Assembly: GCA_964396025.1 (NCBI GenBank)
Contig: CAYNBT010000015.1
Span: forward strand, 1 to 19,856
Direction: 5' to 3'
DNA from: CAYNBT01 sp964396025
GTDB lineage: Bacteria; Patescibacteriota; WWE3; UBA101185; UBA10185
DNA length: 19,856 nucleotides
Positions 13,283 to 19,856 of this stretch are shown here, piece by piece. The first letter of the stretch is position 1. The number at the start of each line of letters is the position of its first letter. A model generated the notes under the pieces. It was not told where the DNA came from. It made no database searches and was given only the letters and a program-made list of their open reading frames with translations. The position numbers and the translations under genes were made by a program.

Positions 13283-13307
13283 CATTGTGTGCGTAGATAG
13301 AACAAAC

Positions 13308-14453
13308 TTAAAAGTTTATAAGAACTTTAATGTTTGCTTTGTTTAGCTGACGTAAGAAATCTAGCAGGACTTTTTGGTGTAACTGGTTTTCTGTAAACTG
13401 TGTGCCAAAGTAGCTCCAGTCTGTTCCATCGGTTGTACGTTCATCTGATGCATTCAAGAACACTAGCACGTTGTAGCCCTTGTTGCTGTACTGCTTCACT
13501 GTTGTAACTGTAGAGTCCAGAACTTCTTTTCGCACCTCTGCAGGTACAATAACCTTGCCATCCTGTACTTCTGAATACATTGCTGCAAAGGTACCTGTGC
13601 CTATAATTAAGTCCTTAAAGTTTGTGAGGGCTTGCAGTTCTTGAATAAGTGTTTTTGGTAGGTATTCTGCTGGTGCCATTATCTCACTGCCCTCTTTGTT
13701 TACGGCTGGTAACCATGGGTATCCTTCTATACCAATTATTTCCACATCTTCTGGATTGATTCCTTTAAAGTATGGAGCTAAAGATCTGTAATCTCGCTCA
13801 GACCAGTCTATGGGACTTCCTTCGTAGGTCGAAGCGCTAAAATACACACCCATTTTTGGTTTTGTATAGCTTTCCTTTATAACTCTGCTCACTGCATTGT
13901 AGTATTTTGGGAAGAATACTGGGTCAATAAAAGTTTTACCCCACAGTGGGAGGTTTGGTCTTGGTGCAATGACCCATCCGTATATCTGTTCTTCTTTTAT
14001 TCCCGCATTAGAAAGTTCACCAAAGAACTCAGTTAGATACTTGTCGTAAGCGCCTGACGCAAGGTTGTTAAAGTCTGAGTTTTTCCAAGTTGTGCTTAGC
14101 TCCATAAAGATAACTGGCTTCATATCGTATTCCTTATATTCGAGTATATTTTCTGCAAGTTTTGCTGCTTGAACCTTTGCGCTTTCACTTGAATTTGGCA
14201 CGGTGATAAGGTTGTATGCCACATTAGTTACTCTTGAATTACAGAGTCCTTCCAACTCCCCAAGTCTTCTGATGTCAGCAAGCTTTGACGAAAGCATAAT
14301 GTTTTCTCGTGGGGGTTCGTTACTACAGCTTTCACTTTTTAACGTAGTTAGAAGTTTTTCTACTTCATCGGAGTTTTTATATGTTGATGTTTGCCATACA
14401 GTGTAGACAACAAATCCAGCAATTATTAATGTAATTAAGATCATTTTTTTCAT
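13308..14453 (-). CDS. Membrane-anchored TIM-barrel glycosidase-like protein
   Basis: This 381-residue protein has an N-terminal membrane helix (3-20) and an external domain with alternating strands and helices fitting a TIM barrel. Strand ends carry V-I-F-M-E-L-S (114-120), Y-G-W-V-I-A-P-R-P-N-L-P-L-W-G (158-172), M-G-V-Y-F-S-A-S (201-208) and E-I-I-G-I-E-G-Y-P-W (238-247). The layout recalls clan-A glycosidases such as GH26, with Glu243 where a nucleophile would sit. The usual acid/base Glu after the Arg in the earlier motif is absent (P-N-L-P), so activity is uncertain. It is the last gene of the operon and overlaps the glycosyltransferase by ATGA, with AGGAG ten bases upstream. It probably binds or trims the polymer made by that enzyme. 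Confidence 0.7.
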   Translation of the reverse strand: MKKMILITLIIAGFVVYTVWQTSTYKNSDEVEKLLTTLKSESCSNEPPRENIMLSSKLADIRRLGELEGLCNSRVTNVAYNLITVPNSSESAKVQAAKLAENILEYKEYDMKPVIFMELSTTWKNSDFNNLASGAYDKYLTEFFGELSNAGIKEEQIYGWVIAPRPNLPLWGKTFIDPVFFPKYYNAVSRVIKESYTKPKMGVYFSASTYEGSPIDWSERDYRSLAPYFKGINPEDVEIIGIEGYPWLPAVNKEGSEIMAPAEYLPKTLIQELQALTNFKDLIIGTGTFAAMYSEVQDGKVIVPAEVRKEVLDSTVTTVKQYSNKGYNVLVFLNASDERTTDGTDWSYFGTQFTENQLHQKVLLDFLRQLNKANIKVLINF

Positions 14454-15778
14454 GCTTTTGCGCTCCTAGAATTTAAATCTGATTCAATATATTTTAGATC
14501 TTCTTTAATGCCTTGTCTTGCCCAACTTTGCCAAACCACATCCTGATTTGCGCGTATCAGTTCAATGCTCTTTAGCAGTGCAAAGAACTCTACACCAACA
14601 AGCAAATAAAACATTAACCAAGTTGCCGGAAACAAAAGAACGTAGAGTTTGTTTGTTTCTCTATCCCCAAACACAGTTGCAGAAAGATAAGTAAAGAAGA
14701 TAAATAGCGAACTTATTCCAGCAGAAAGATAATCTCCTGATACAAAAGTATATGTCCATATAGCTGTAAAGAACAATGGTTCCATGATCATCTGAAACTC
14801 CCCCAAAACAGCATAAGGAAGTACAACCCAAGATAGGAACTTGCTGTGTCTATCGTCGCGTGAACAAAACAAGTGTCTGTACTTAACAAATGTATCTATT
14901 CGGCCTTTTTTCCAACGTAGTCTCTGTTTGTACAGGCCTTTAAAATCGCTGGCGCCTTCGGTATATGTGATTACGTCCTCGGCGTATGCGGATTTGAGTC
15001 CGTTTAATTTGACACGCATACTATATTCAATATCCTCAGTCTTGTTTAAAGTATCGAACAATCCAATCTGGTCAAAAGTGGTACTCTTTCTAAAAGCTGC
15101 GCAGGCACCGCCAAAAATGTATTCTGCATCAAAAAGTGAATGGACACGTTTAAAATAAAATCCAAACAAGTATTCGACATGTTGTAATAAACCTACCAAG
15201 GTGCTGGTATTTTTGACTTTAACATTACCTACAACCGCCTGTATCTCCGGGTTTTGGAAGTATTTAACCAAGCGTTCCATCGCATGAGGTTCATGCGCTG
15301 AATCAGCATCCATAGTTACAATGATGTCGCCATGTGCTTTTTTGATTCCGTAGTTTAGTGCTGTACCCTTTCCGCCGTTTTCTTTTGCGTAGTAAACAAC
15401 TTTTTTGTCCTTCTCGCCGGACGCTTTATATTCTTTCAGAAATTCTTTGACAACCCCATCTGTGTTATCTGTGGAGCCGTCGTTAACTATTATGATTTCG
15501 AGATTATTGTAGGTGTTTGCCAAAGCTGACTTTACGGTAGTGATGATACCTACTTCTTCGTTCCATGCTGGAACGATAATGCTTACGAGTGGGCGGTATT
15601 CTGCACTTATAATTCCTTTTTTGATCATGATTTTCTTTTTGAGTTCCCACACGCGTTTTTGTACGTTATAAAACGGTGCAAATACCAAGTAAATAAAGTA
15701 CTTGATAAGAACCAGAGAAGCAATAATGGTTATAGTTGTCTTTAATGAATTAAATATCTCAAAGTAGTTTAAAATCAT
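14450..15778 (-). CDS. Processive family 2 glycosyltransferase (PgaC/NodC/hyaluronan-synthase type)
   Basis: This 442-residue inner-membrane enzyme polymerises sugars from UDP-sugar and moves the chain outward. A membrane helix (15-35) precedes the catalytic GT-A domain: V-S-I-I-V-P-A-W-N-E-E (65-75), V-N-D-G-S-T-D-N-T (98-106), D-A-D (157-159, metal binding), T-E-D (247-249, general base) and Q-R-L-R-W (285-289), the mark of processive synthases. Three to four membrane segments follow (315-410). No PilZ domain is seen. AGGAGG precedes the ATG, and the start overlaps the upstream stop by four bases. The polymer could be N-acetylglucosamine or another beta-linked sugar; sequence alone cannot decide. 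Confidence 0.92.
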   Translation of the reverse strand: MILNYFEIFNSLKTTITIIASLVLIKYFIYLVFAPFYNVQKRVWELKKKIMIKKGIISAEYRPLVSIIVPAWNEEVGIITTVKSALANTYNNLEIIIVNDGSTDNTDGVVKEFLKEYKASGEKDKKVVYYAKENGGKGTALNYGIKKAHGDIIVTMDADSAHEPHAMERLVKYFQNPEIQAVVGNVKVKNTSTLVGLLQHVEYLFGFYFKRVHSLFDAEYIFGGACAAFRKSTTFDQIGLFDTLNKTEDIEYSMRVKLNGLKSAYAEDVITYTEGASDFKGLYKQRLRWKKGRIDTFVKYRHLFCSRDDRHSKFLSWVVLPYAVLGEFQMIMEPLFFTAIWTYTFVSGDYLSAGISSLFIFFTYLSATVFGDRETNKLYVLLFPATWLMFYLLVGVEFFALLKSIELIRANQDVVWQSWARQGIKEDLKYIESDLNSRSAKA

Positions 15779-16404
15779 ATCTCCTCCTCTATGCTACTAA
15801 AATCTGCTTCCAGTACCATTAATCCCTTTTTCTCTCCAAGTTCTTTTACAACGACTAACTTTGTTGGTGTGCCTTTTGTTATCACGGGTTCCTCTTTAGA
15901 ATCTATTACATGTTTTTTAGTTACCTTATAGGTGTAGTTCCAGTTTTTATTTGTCTGAAGTACAATTCTGTCTCCTTCCGAAACCAGCGTGATTATGTTC
16001 ATGGGAATATATTCTGTGTTTGCAAAAACCAGCGAATTTCCTATCAAGCCGGATTTATTTTCGGTGTAGGTCCAAACATATGCCTTTGTGTTGGAAATCT
16101 TCCAACCCTCACTGTTGAGTACTGGAGCGTCTAAGTCTAGTGTTGCTTTCAGTTTTGGAATTCTGAGTGTTTGTGGAGTTCCAAAGTATCCCTCTAAAAT
16201 GCGCTTGTTCTTAGTCATTAACAGGTTTTCTTCATTCTTAGTGATTTGTGCCGGCAATTGAGTTGTAGCAACTGAATCTACGTAGGGTAAATCTACAAGA
16301 AAAGCCTTCTCAACAACGTTTCCGTACAAAAATGCCGAAAAAGCAAGGTTTAGTGCCATAAAGGCTATTTTAGCTGGATTTAGAAAGGATTTTATTTGAT
16401 GCAT
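15775..16404 (-). CDS. Sortase-fold protein lacking the catalytic residues
   Basis: This protein is about 209 residues long, with an N-terminal membrane helix (11-30) and an external domain laid out like a sortase: L-R-I-P-K-L (80-85), G-L-I-G-N-S-L-V-F-A-N (119-129), G-D-R-I-V-L (144-149), a Y-x-V strand, then T-K-L-V-V-V...G-L-M-V-L-E-A (181-200). In active sortases the second motif ends in G-H and the last in T-C, with Arg later. Here His is replaced by Asn129, Cys by about Val186, and the Arg is missing. It is probably a binding or scaffold module. Starts at 16440, 16419 and 16404 are possible; the last overlaps the upstream gene least. It lies between the small membrane protein and the glycosyltransferase. 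Confidence 0.75.
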   Translation of the reverse strand: MHQIKSFLNPAKIAFMALNLAFSAFLYGNVVEKAFLVDLPYVDSVATTQLPAQITKNEENLLMTKNKRILEGYFGTPQTLRIPKLKATLDLDAPVLNSEGWKISNTKAYVWTYTENKSGLIGNSLVFANTEYIPMNIITLVSEGDRIVLQTNKNWNYTYKVTKKHVIDSKEEPVITKGTPTKLVVVKELGEKKGLMVLEADFSSIEEEI

Positions 16405-16577
16405 TTTGTTATAGCCCATAAAATAAATGATGCAACCCATGCAAGAGCATTTGCCAAGAAAACGCTGCCTAAAAAGATCAAAAACAGTATTGTAAGGAAC
16501 AAATACCCCTCACTATTGAGGTTTTCGACTATGTTATTGCTAACAATGTATTCAATTACTTGATTAAAGTACTGCAT
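16392..16577 (-). CDS. 61-residue membrane protein, first gene of the polysaccharide operon
   Basis: After a polar N terminus (1-28), residues 30-58 are almost entirely hydrophobic, enough for one long or two short membrane segments, ending in K-C-I-K. The ATG at 16577 follows GGAGGG by ten bases; a TTG at 16595 falls within the ribosome site itself and is rejected. Small partners are common for processive synthases (PgaD for PgaC), and its place as first gene before the glycosyltransferase pair makes such a role plausible. No sequence similarity to PgaD can be claimed by eye. Confidence 0.7.
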   Translation of the reverse strand: MQYFNQVIEYIVSNNIVENLNSEGYLFLTILFLIFLGSVFLANALAWVASFILWAITKCIK

Positions 16578-16606
16578 ATTGATTTGTCCCTCCAAAGGAT
16601 AGACCC

Positions 16607-16622
16607 TGTAGTATATCCTACA
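16607..16622. promoter_or_regulatory. Palindrome over the operon -10 box (operator candidate)
   Basis: TGTAGTATATCCTACA is a 16-base palindrome, TGTAG-N-ATAT-N-CTACA, with only one mismatched pair. It covers the -10 box TATACT, so a protein bound there would block transcription of the polysaccharide operon. Confidence 0.4.
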
Positions 16623-16638
16623 AGGTTAAAGTAGTCAA
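16610..16638 (-). promoter_or_regulatory. Sigma-70 promoter of the polysaccharide operon
   Basis: On the minus strand TTGACT (16638-16633) and TATACT (16615-16610) are 17 bases apart, the best -35/-10 pair in the window. It starts two bases after the GH18 stop codon, with no terminator between, so read-through from the GH18 gene is also possible. Confidence 0.8.
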
Positions 16639-16640
16639 GT

Positions 16641-17690
16641 TTACTCTACCCAATCATTTCCACCTAGGTGCCACACAGAAATGTGTTGAATCCCAAGCTC
16701 CTTTATTAATTCCATTTTCTTTTTTAGACCATCGTTGGTTTGATGCACATAAAAAACGCCATCGTTTTCCCACCATGACTCAAATGAGTCTTTGTCCATT
16801 TTGGAGGTATTGAATCCTGGATACTTCATTGACTGTTGTTTTGTATCTAGCGCAAACTTAAAATCCTCTTCGGAGTGATATCCGTAAGAAGGAATGCCCA
16901 CTATCAACTTGTTCGAGCCACCTAAACCTTCTTTTGTGTATTCAACTACTTGCTTTACCCAGTCATTTGGTGCAACAAAACTTCCTTTTCCATGATCATA
17001 TTGGTTGTCGTATGCCATCACAACAACATAATCAATGGGCATGTCTTTAAAATCCGCATAATTCCAAAAGTAATATTGTTGCATTTCGGGAGTTAGAGCC
17101 GGACCATCTATCATCAATTTGGCTCCGTTTTTGTGAAGTTCTTGGGCTAACTTGGTGGTAAAAGCTTTATAGTTACTGTAATCTTTTTTTGTCCATGCGC
17201 TAAACTCTTCAAAATCGATTTCGATCCCTGTGACATTATATTCTTTAGCAAAGTCTGCCAGTGTTTTTATTGTAGCTGCAATCTTTTTATCGTCTGCAAA
17301 GAGAACACGCATATCTATGTGATTGGATGCAACTGTTATGTATTGTTGTGAAGAGTATTTTTTGACAAGATTCAGATTTTGTTGAGTAAATGCGTTACAC
17401 CCGTCTTCTGCTTCTGTTAGTAATTTAGCAGTCCCCTCTTCTGTTATCTTAAAATATTCCGGTTTAAGTACGTCAATTTTTCTTCCATCTTGAATTTCGG
17501 CCATAGCATCGCATGCAGGAGGACCAGGATAAATCCAAGCCTGTAATGTTGAGTTAGGATCCGCTTTTCTGGGAGTTGGTGTGTTTTTGCTGCCCGATTG
17601 AGGTACCTCTGGCTCATTTTTAAAATACATCATGATACCTATCACGGCTATAATTATTACTATTGAGATAACTAGAGGACCTTTTTTCAT
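16641..17690 (-). CDS. Membrane-anchored GH18-family glycosidase
   Basis: This 349-residue protein has an N-terminal membrane helix (5-23), a Pro/Lys-rich linker (25-45) and a GH18 TIM barrel that cleaves beta-1,4 bonds of N-acetylhexosamine polymers. The family motif appears as T-G-I-E-I-D-F-E-E (154-162), with catalytic Glu161 and Asp159. V-M-A-Y-D (224-228), L-I-V-G-I-P-S-Y-G-Y (262-271) and the closing S-V-W (338-340) are further GH18 core positions. The start at 17690 is preferred over 17738 because it puts the membrane helix first. TATAAT lies nine bases before it, leaving almost no leader. It sits directly upstream of the polysaccharide operon and could act on its product or on peptidoglycan-derived chains. 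Confidence 0.88.
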   Translation of the reverse strand: MKKGPLVISIVIIIAVIGIMMYFKNEPEVPQSGSKNTPTPRKADPNSTLQAWIYPGPPACDAMAEIQDGRKIDVLKPEYFKITEEGTAKLLTEAEDGCNAFTQQNLNLVKKYSSQQYITVASNHIDMRVLFADDKKIAATIKTLADFAKEYNVTGIEIDFEEFSAWTKKDYSNYKAFTTKLAQELHKNGAKLMIDGPALTPEMQQYYFWNYADFKDMPIDYVVVMAYDNQYDHGKGSFVAPNDWVKQVVEYTKEGLGGSNKLIVGIPSYGYHSEEDFKFALDTKQQSMKYPGFNTSKMDKDSFESWWENDGVFYVHQTNDGLKKKMELIKELGIQHISVWHLGGNDWVE

Positions 17691-17699
17691 AACCGATGA

Positions 17700-17705
17700 A
17701 TTATA
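17700..17705 (-). promoter_or_regulatory. -10 box of the GH18 gene
   Basis: A perfect TATAAT on the minus strand lies nine bases before the ATG, leaving a leader of two or three bases and no ribosome site. No -35 is evident. Confidence 0.5.
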
Positions 17706-17761
17706 GACAATTTTGACGTGTTGTGCCATTTTTTGCACGATCAGCTTTTAGCCCTATAGTG

Positions 17762-17790
17762 TTGTAATTTTGCTTTATTTCTGCTAAAAT
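17762..17790 (+). promoter_or_regulatory. Promoter of the zinc-ribbon gene
   Basis: TTGTAA (17762-17767) and TAAAAT (17785-17790) are 17 bases apart, and TG at 17782-17783 makes the -10 an extended one. Confidence 0.65.
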
Positions 17791-17821
17791 CCCGCAAACA
17801 CAATATCAACAGGAGAATATA

Positions 17822-19129
17822 ATGGCAAAAAAGAGGATTGTTAGTACCGGTCGTAGAGTTGATCCAGCTAAAGTTGGAAACGAAATGCCGAATGAGGAAG
17901 TAAGGATTTATGCTGCATCGTGGAGATGTAATTCTTGTGGTACATCTAACATTTCTGGTCTTGATAAAGTTTGTCCCAGTTGTGCCCATCCAAAAGATGG
18001 CACAGAGGACTACGGCAAACCCCAGGACAGATCCCATCAGTTAACAGCTAGTCAATTGGCTGCTGCCAGAGTAGATCGCAACTTACATCTTTCTGATGAG
18101 GTGTGTTCCCACTGTGGGGCGCGTTTACAACCCGGTACTGCTACTTGTACGCAGTGCGGTGCCTTGATTGATGATGTTGGTTACACCACAAAGAAATGCG
18201 AATTTTGTGGAAGGGAGTATTCCGGAGACTCTTGCCCTAACTGCGGTGGAGTGGAACCACAGCAAGAGTACTCGGTGCCGGCACAGCATGTTCCTGCACC
18301 TCCGCCTTTGGTATCGCTCCCCCGCTTTCCTGAGTTGCACATGCTACCCAAGACCAAAGTTAATTATAAGTCGTTGGGGATAGCATTAGTCGTGGTGGCA
18401 ATCGTGGTGATCATAATTCTTTTGTTATGGCCACGAGAACACGTAGCTACAGTGGTGGATCATACCTGGAAGCGCACAATTTATACCGAAGAGTATAAGC
18501 GCTTGTCCGGTGACGGTTGGTCGGTTCCATCAACAGGAGAAGTGTACTCATCTGAATCTCGTGTAAAAGATGTGATTCAGGTTTCAGATGGGTTCGAAGA
18601 GCAGTGCCACCTTGAAAAGCAACAAATCGGCAGCGTAGATGTATCCGACACTGTTGAAAGTTGCGAAACAGTGCAAGTGTACGACTATACTGAGGAGATT
18701 GTGTATGACGATGGTACCTACGAGGAAATCGATCATACCCGCCCCGAGGAACGTTGTACGGACGAGGTTGTTACAGTTTCCCAGCCTGTGTACGACGACG
18801 TCGAAGTTTGTACGAGGGTCGAGCAATTCCATCCGGAAAATGTTTATGCCACGTACTACTTTTACTACTATTGGTCGTGGATTAACTCGGTGCCCTTGAT
18901 TATGCAAGGAAACGACTTGTATCCAGAATGGCCTGTTGGCGAATGGACAGCAACGTACCGGCAATCAGGGAACGGCACAGAAGATTACTGGGTTGTATTC
19001 GAGACCGGTAATGGGAATACTTATACTTACACTCCCAACACCGAATCCGAATACCGTTTGTTTGAGGAGCGTTCTACTTGGCAGATTACCACTGTTAGTG
19101 GAGTTGTGACTCAAGCAACTAAAGAGTAA
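17822..19129 (+). CDS. Membrane protein with three N-terminal zinc ribbons
   Basis: This 435-residue protein carries three Cys4 zinc ribbons: Cys36/39/51/54 (W-R-C-N-S-C-G-T-S-N, close to the RanBP2 type), Cys95/98/109/112 and Cys126/129/138/141. A Pro-rich linker (151-170) and one membrane helix (about 184-203) follow. The rest lies on the other side of the membrane. It begins with a W-K-R-T-I-Y-T-E-E-Y-K-R segment, followed by many valine/acidic repeats such as V-Y-D-D-V-E-V, then a Y/W-rich stretch. This C-terminal style is known from an uncharacterised family widespread in bacteria. Zinc ribbons facing the cytoplasm suggest protein or nucleic acid binding. AGGAG six bases before the ATG supports the start. 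A terminator follows, so it is a single-gene unit. Confidence 0.85.
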   Translation: MAKKRIVSTGRRVDPAKVGNEMPNEEVRIYAASWRCNSCGTSNISGLDKVCPSCAHPKDGTEDYGKPQDRSHQLTASQLAAARVDRNLHLSDEVCSHCGARLQPGTATCTQCGALIDDVGYTTKKCEFCGREYSGDSCPNCGGVEPQQEYSVPAQHVPAPPPLVSLPRFPELHMLPKTKVNYKSLGIALVVVAIVVIIILLLWPREHVATVVDHTWKRTIYTEEYKRLSGDGWSVPSTGEVYSSESRVKDVIQVSDGFEEQCHLEKQQIGSVDVSDTVESCETVQVYDYTEEIVYDDGTYEEIDHTRPEERCTDEVVTVSQPVYDDVEVCTRVEQFHPENVYATYYFYYYWSWINSVPLIMQGNDLYPEWPVGEWTATYRQSGNGTEDYWVVFETGNGNTYTYTPNTESEYRLFEERSTWQITTVSGVVTQATKE

Positions 19130-19140
19130 CTTAATTCTAC

Positions 19141-19174
19141 AAAAGCCGAATTTTCAAAAAAAATTCGGCTTTTT
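19141..19174 (+). terminator. Intrinsic terminator of the zinc-ribbon gene
   Basis: AAAAGCCGAATTTT pairs with AAAATTCGGCTTTT around a five-base loop (CAAAA), with TTTTT at the end. It starts 11 bases after the stop. Confidence 0.9.
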
Positions 19175-19192
19175 CTTTGCAGAAAATACGCA

Positions 19193-19198
19193 TATAAT
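19193..19198 (+). promoter_or_regulatory. -10 box of the small two-gene operon
   Basis: A perfect TATAAT lies 48 bases before the ATG at 19247, leaving a leader with a clear ribosome site. A -35 box is not convincing. Confidence 0.5.
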
Positions 19199-19246
19199 TA
19201 AATTCCAGAAACACGTTCCCATTCAAAAATAAAAAGGAGAAATTCC

Positions 19247-19513
19247 ATGTATAACACATCCTGTTTGTATCAGGAAGTTCCGCGTGCCGCGTTGACTCCA
19301 GTGAGCTTTTTTTTGGGCCGAGCGCCTAAGTGTGCCTTGCCCACTGAAATTAGTTCCGTAGAAGGTGCTTGTCCTTTGCAGTTAGGGGTTTGGCATGTTG
19401 TGCTCAATCTCAAAGACGATCTACAGAGTGTACCTCTGCTCTTGCACCATGATAGACCGTGTTTTAAGTTTGGGGATACTTGGTACTATGCAGGTGCCCT
19501 GTCTGTAGTCTAA
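19247..19513 (+). CDS. 88-residue hypothetical protein, first of a pair
   Basis: AAAAGGAG lies seven bases before the ATG. The product has no signal peptide and no known motif. It holds four Cys (6, 29, 42, 72), an L-G-V-W-H-V-V-L (46-53) strand and a G-D-T-W-Y-Y (76-81) turn, suggesting a small beta-rich fold. Its stop TAA forms part of the next gene's ribosome site (TAAGGAG), so the two are translated together. The W-x-V-V-L-(about 10)-P-L pattern is loosely shared with the next protein, hinting at distant paralogy. No function can be given. Confidence 0.7.
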   Translation: MYNTSCLYQEVPRAALTPVSFFLGRAPKCALPTEISSVEGACPLQLGVWHVVLNLKDDLQSVPLLLHHDRPCFKFGDTWYYAGALSVV

Positions 19514-19524
19514 GGAGAAATCTT

Positions 19525-19788
19525 ATGCTAGACACAGAAATGCTTGTTGCACTCTTTGACGTGCCTTATGAGGAAGTACAAAGCAGAAGTACTACCTTGC
19601 TGCAAGTAGAACACTTGCCTTTAGGAATGAAGGTATTGGGTGCATTCAAGACTCTAGCAGCTTGGAAGCTTGTGCTTGAGACTGATCCGTCCAGTCACTA
19701 TACCTATCCTTTGTATCGAACCAAAACAGAAGAAGGTGATTGGAGATTTGTGGTATGGCTTACCAACGCATGGTATTGGGTTGAGTAA
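19525..19788 (+). CDS. 87-residue hypothetical protein, second of a pair
   Basis: AAGGAG seven bases before the ATG at 19525 fixes this start; an upstream GTG-type extension into the first gene has no such site. The product begins with a helix (M-L-D-T-E-M-L-V-A-L-F), has A-W-K-L-V-L (residues 43-48) like the W-H-V-V-L of its neighbour, and ends in a Trp-rich stretch W-R-F-V-V-W-L-T-N-A-W-Y-W-V-E. It is probably a small alpha/beta protein, with no membrane segment. No family is recognised. Confidence 0.7.
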   Translation: MLDTEMLVALFDVPYEEVQSRSTTLLQVEHLPLGMKVLGAFKTLAAWKLVLETDPSSHYTYPLYRTKTEEGDWRFVVWLTNAWYWVE

Positions 19789-19814
19789 GATGCATATACA
19801 TGCGCAAAAAAAGA

Positions 19815-19851
19815 AAGCACCCGTCATATTCTTTTGGAATAGCGGGTGCTT
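19815..19851 (-). terminator. Terminator of a minus-strand gene beyond the window
   Basis: AAGCACCCG pairs with CGGGTGCTT (9 bp) with an inner TATTC/GAATA stem. The T run (TTTCTTTTTTT) follows on the minus strand, so it serves a gene entering from the right. It may also stop the plus-strand pair ending at 19788. Confidence 0.75.
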
Positions 19852-19856
19852 GAAAT

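Noticed and set aside
14450..15778. Recoding of UGA as glycine as in some candidate phyla
   Set aside because: UGA falls exactly at the gene ends with ATGA overlaps to the next gene, so it acts as a stop here.
1..19856. CRISPR arrays, insertion sequences or rRNA genes
   Set aside because: No regularly spaced repeats, transposase motifs or rRNA signatures were found on either strand.

Overview
The window looks like a chromosomal segment of a Candidate Phyla Radiation (Patescibacteria) bacterium. This is an inference from style: compact genes, many family-less proteins with one N-terminal membrane anchor, short wall-lytic enzymes, an M32 carboxypeptidase, a short VIT transporter, and no recognisable biosynthetic pathway. 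TGA ends several genes here (for example at 8049, 14450 and 15775), which argues against the lineages that read UGA as glycine. The class cannot be fixed from the sequence. A run of 100 N at 9227-9326 shows that this is a scaffold joined across a gap.

Layout. 1-2060, minus strand: tRNA-Leu(UAG), two related membrane-anchored lysozyme-like proteins and a short VIT-type metal transporter. 2138-3918, plus strand: a 38-residue protein with a very strong ribosome site, a structured untranslated segment with a strong terminator, then a leaderless M32 carboxypeptidase. 4068-7997: a divergent pair, an 838-residue protein whose core resembles the glutamine-synthetase-fold amidoligases and a membrane-anchored beta-propeller-like protein. 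8049-9581: an HD-domain protein, an 88-residue orphan, two tRNA-Pro genes (CGG and UGG) flanking the gap, and the start of a plus-strand gene lost in the gap.

9656-13270 is a minus-strand cluster: an anchored extracytoplasmic protein, a PD-(D/E)XK nuclease-like protein, a 34-residue ORF and a 523-residue protein with a GNAT-like tail. 13308-16638 is a tight operon driven by a good sigma-70 promoter overlapped by a palindrome: a 61-residue membrane protein, a sortase-fold protein lacking the catalytic His and Cys, a processive family 2 glycosyltransferase, and an anchored TIM-barrel glycosidase-like protein. A GH18 protein lies just upstream on the same strand. Together these suggest a surface polysaccharide made, held and trimmed at the membrane. 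17822-19788, plus strand: a zinc-ribbon membrane protein and two small Trp-rich orphans.

Two modes of translation start are visible. Monocistronic or first genes often have a -10 hexamer exactly six bases before ATG (leaderless), while internal operon genes and small proteins carry Shine-Dalgarno sites. The best candidates for new biology are the polysaccharide operon with its dead sortase, the amidoligase-like giant protein, and the nuclease-like/GNAT-like cluster.
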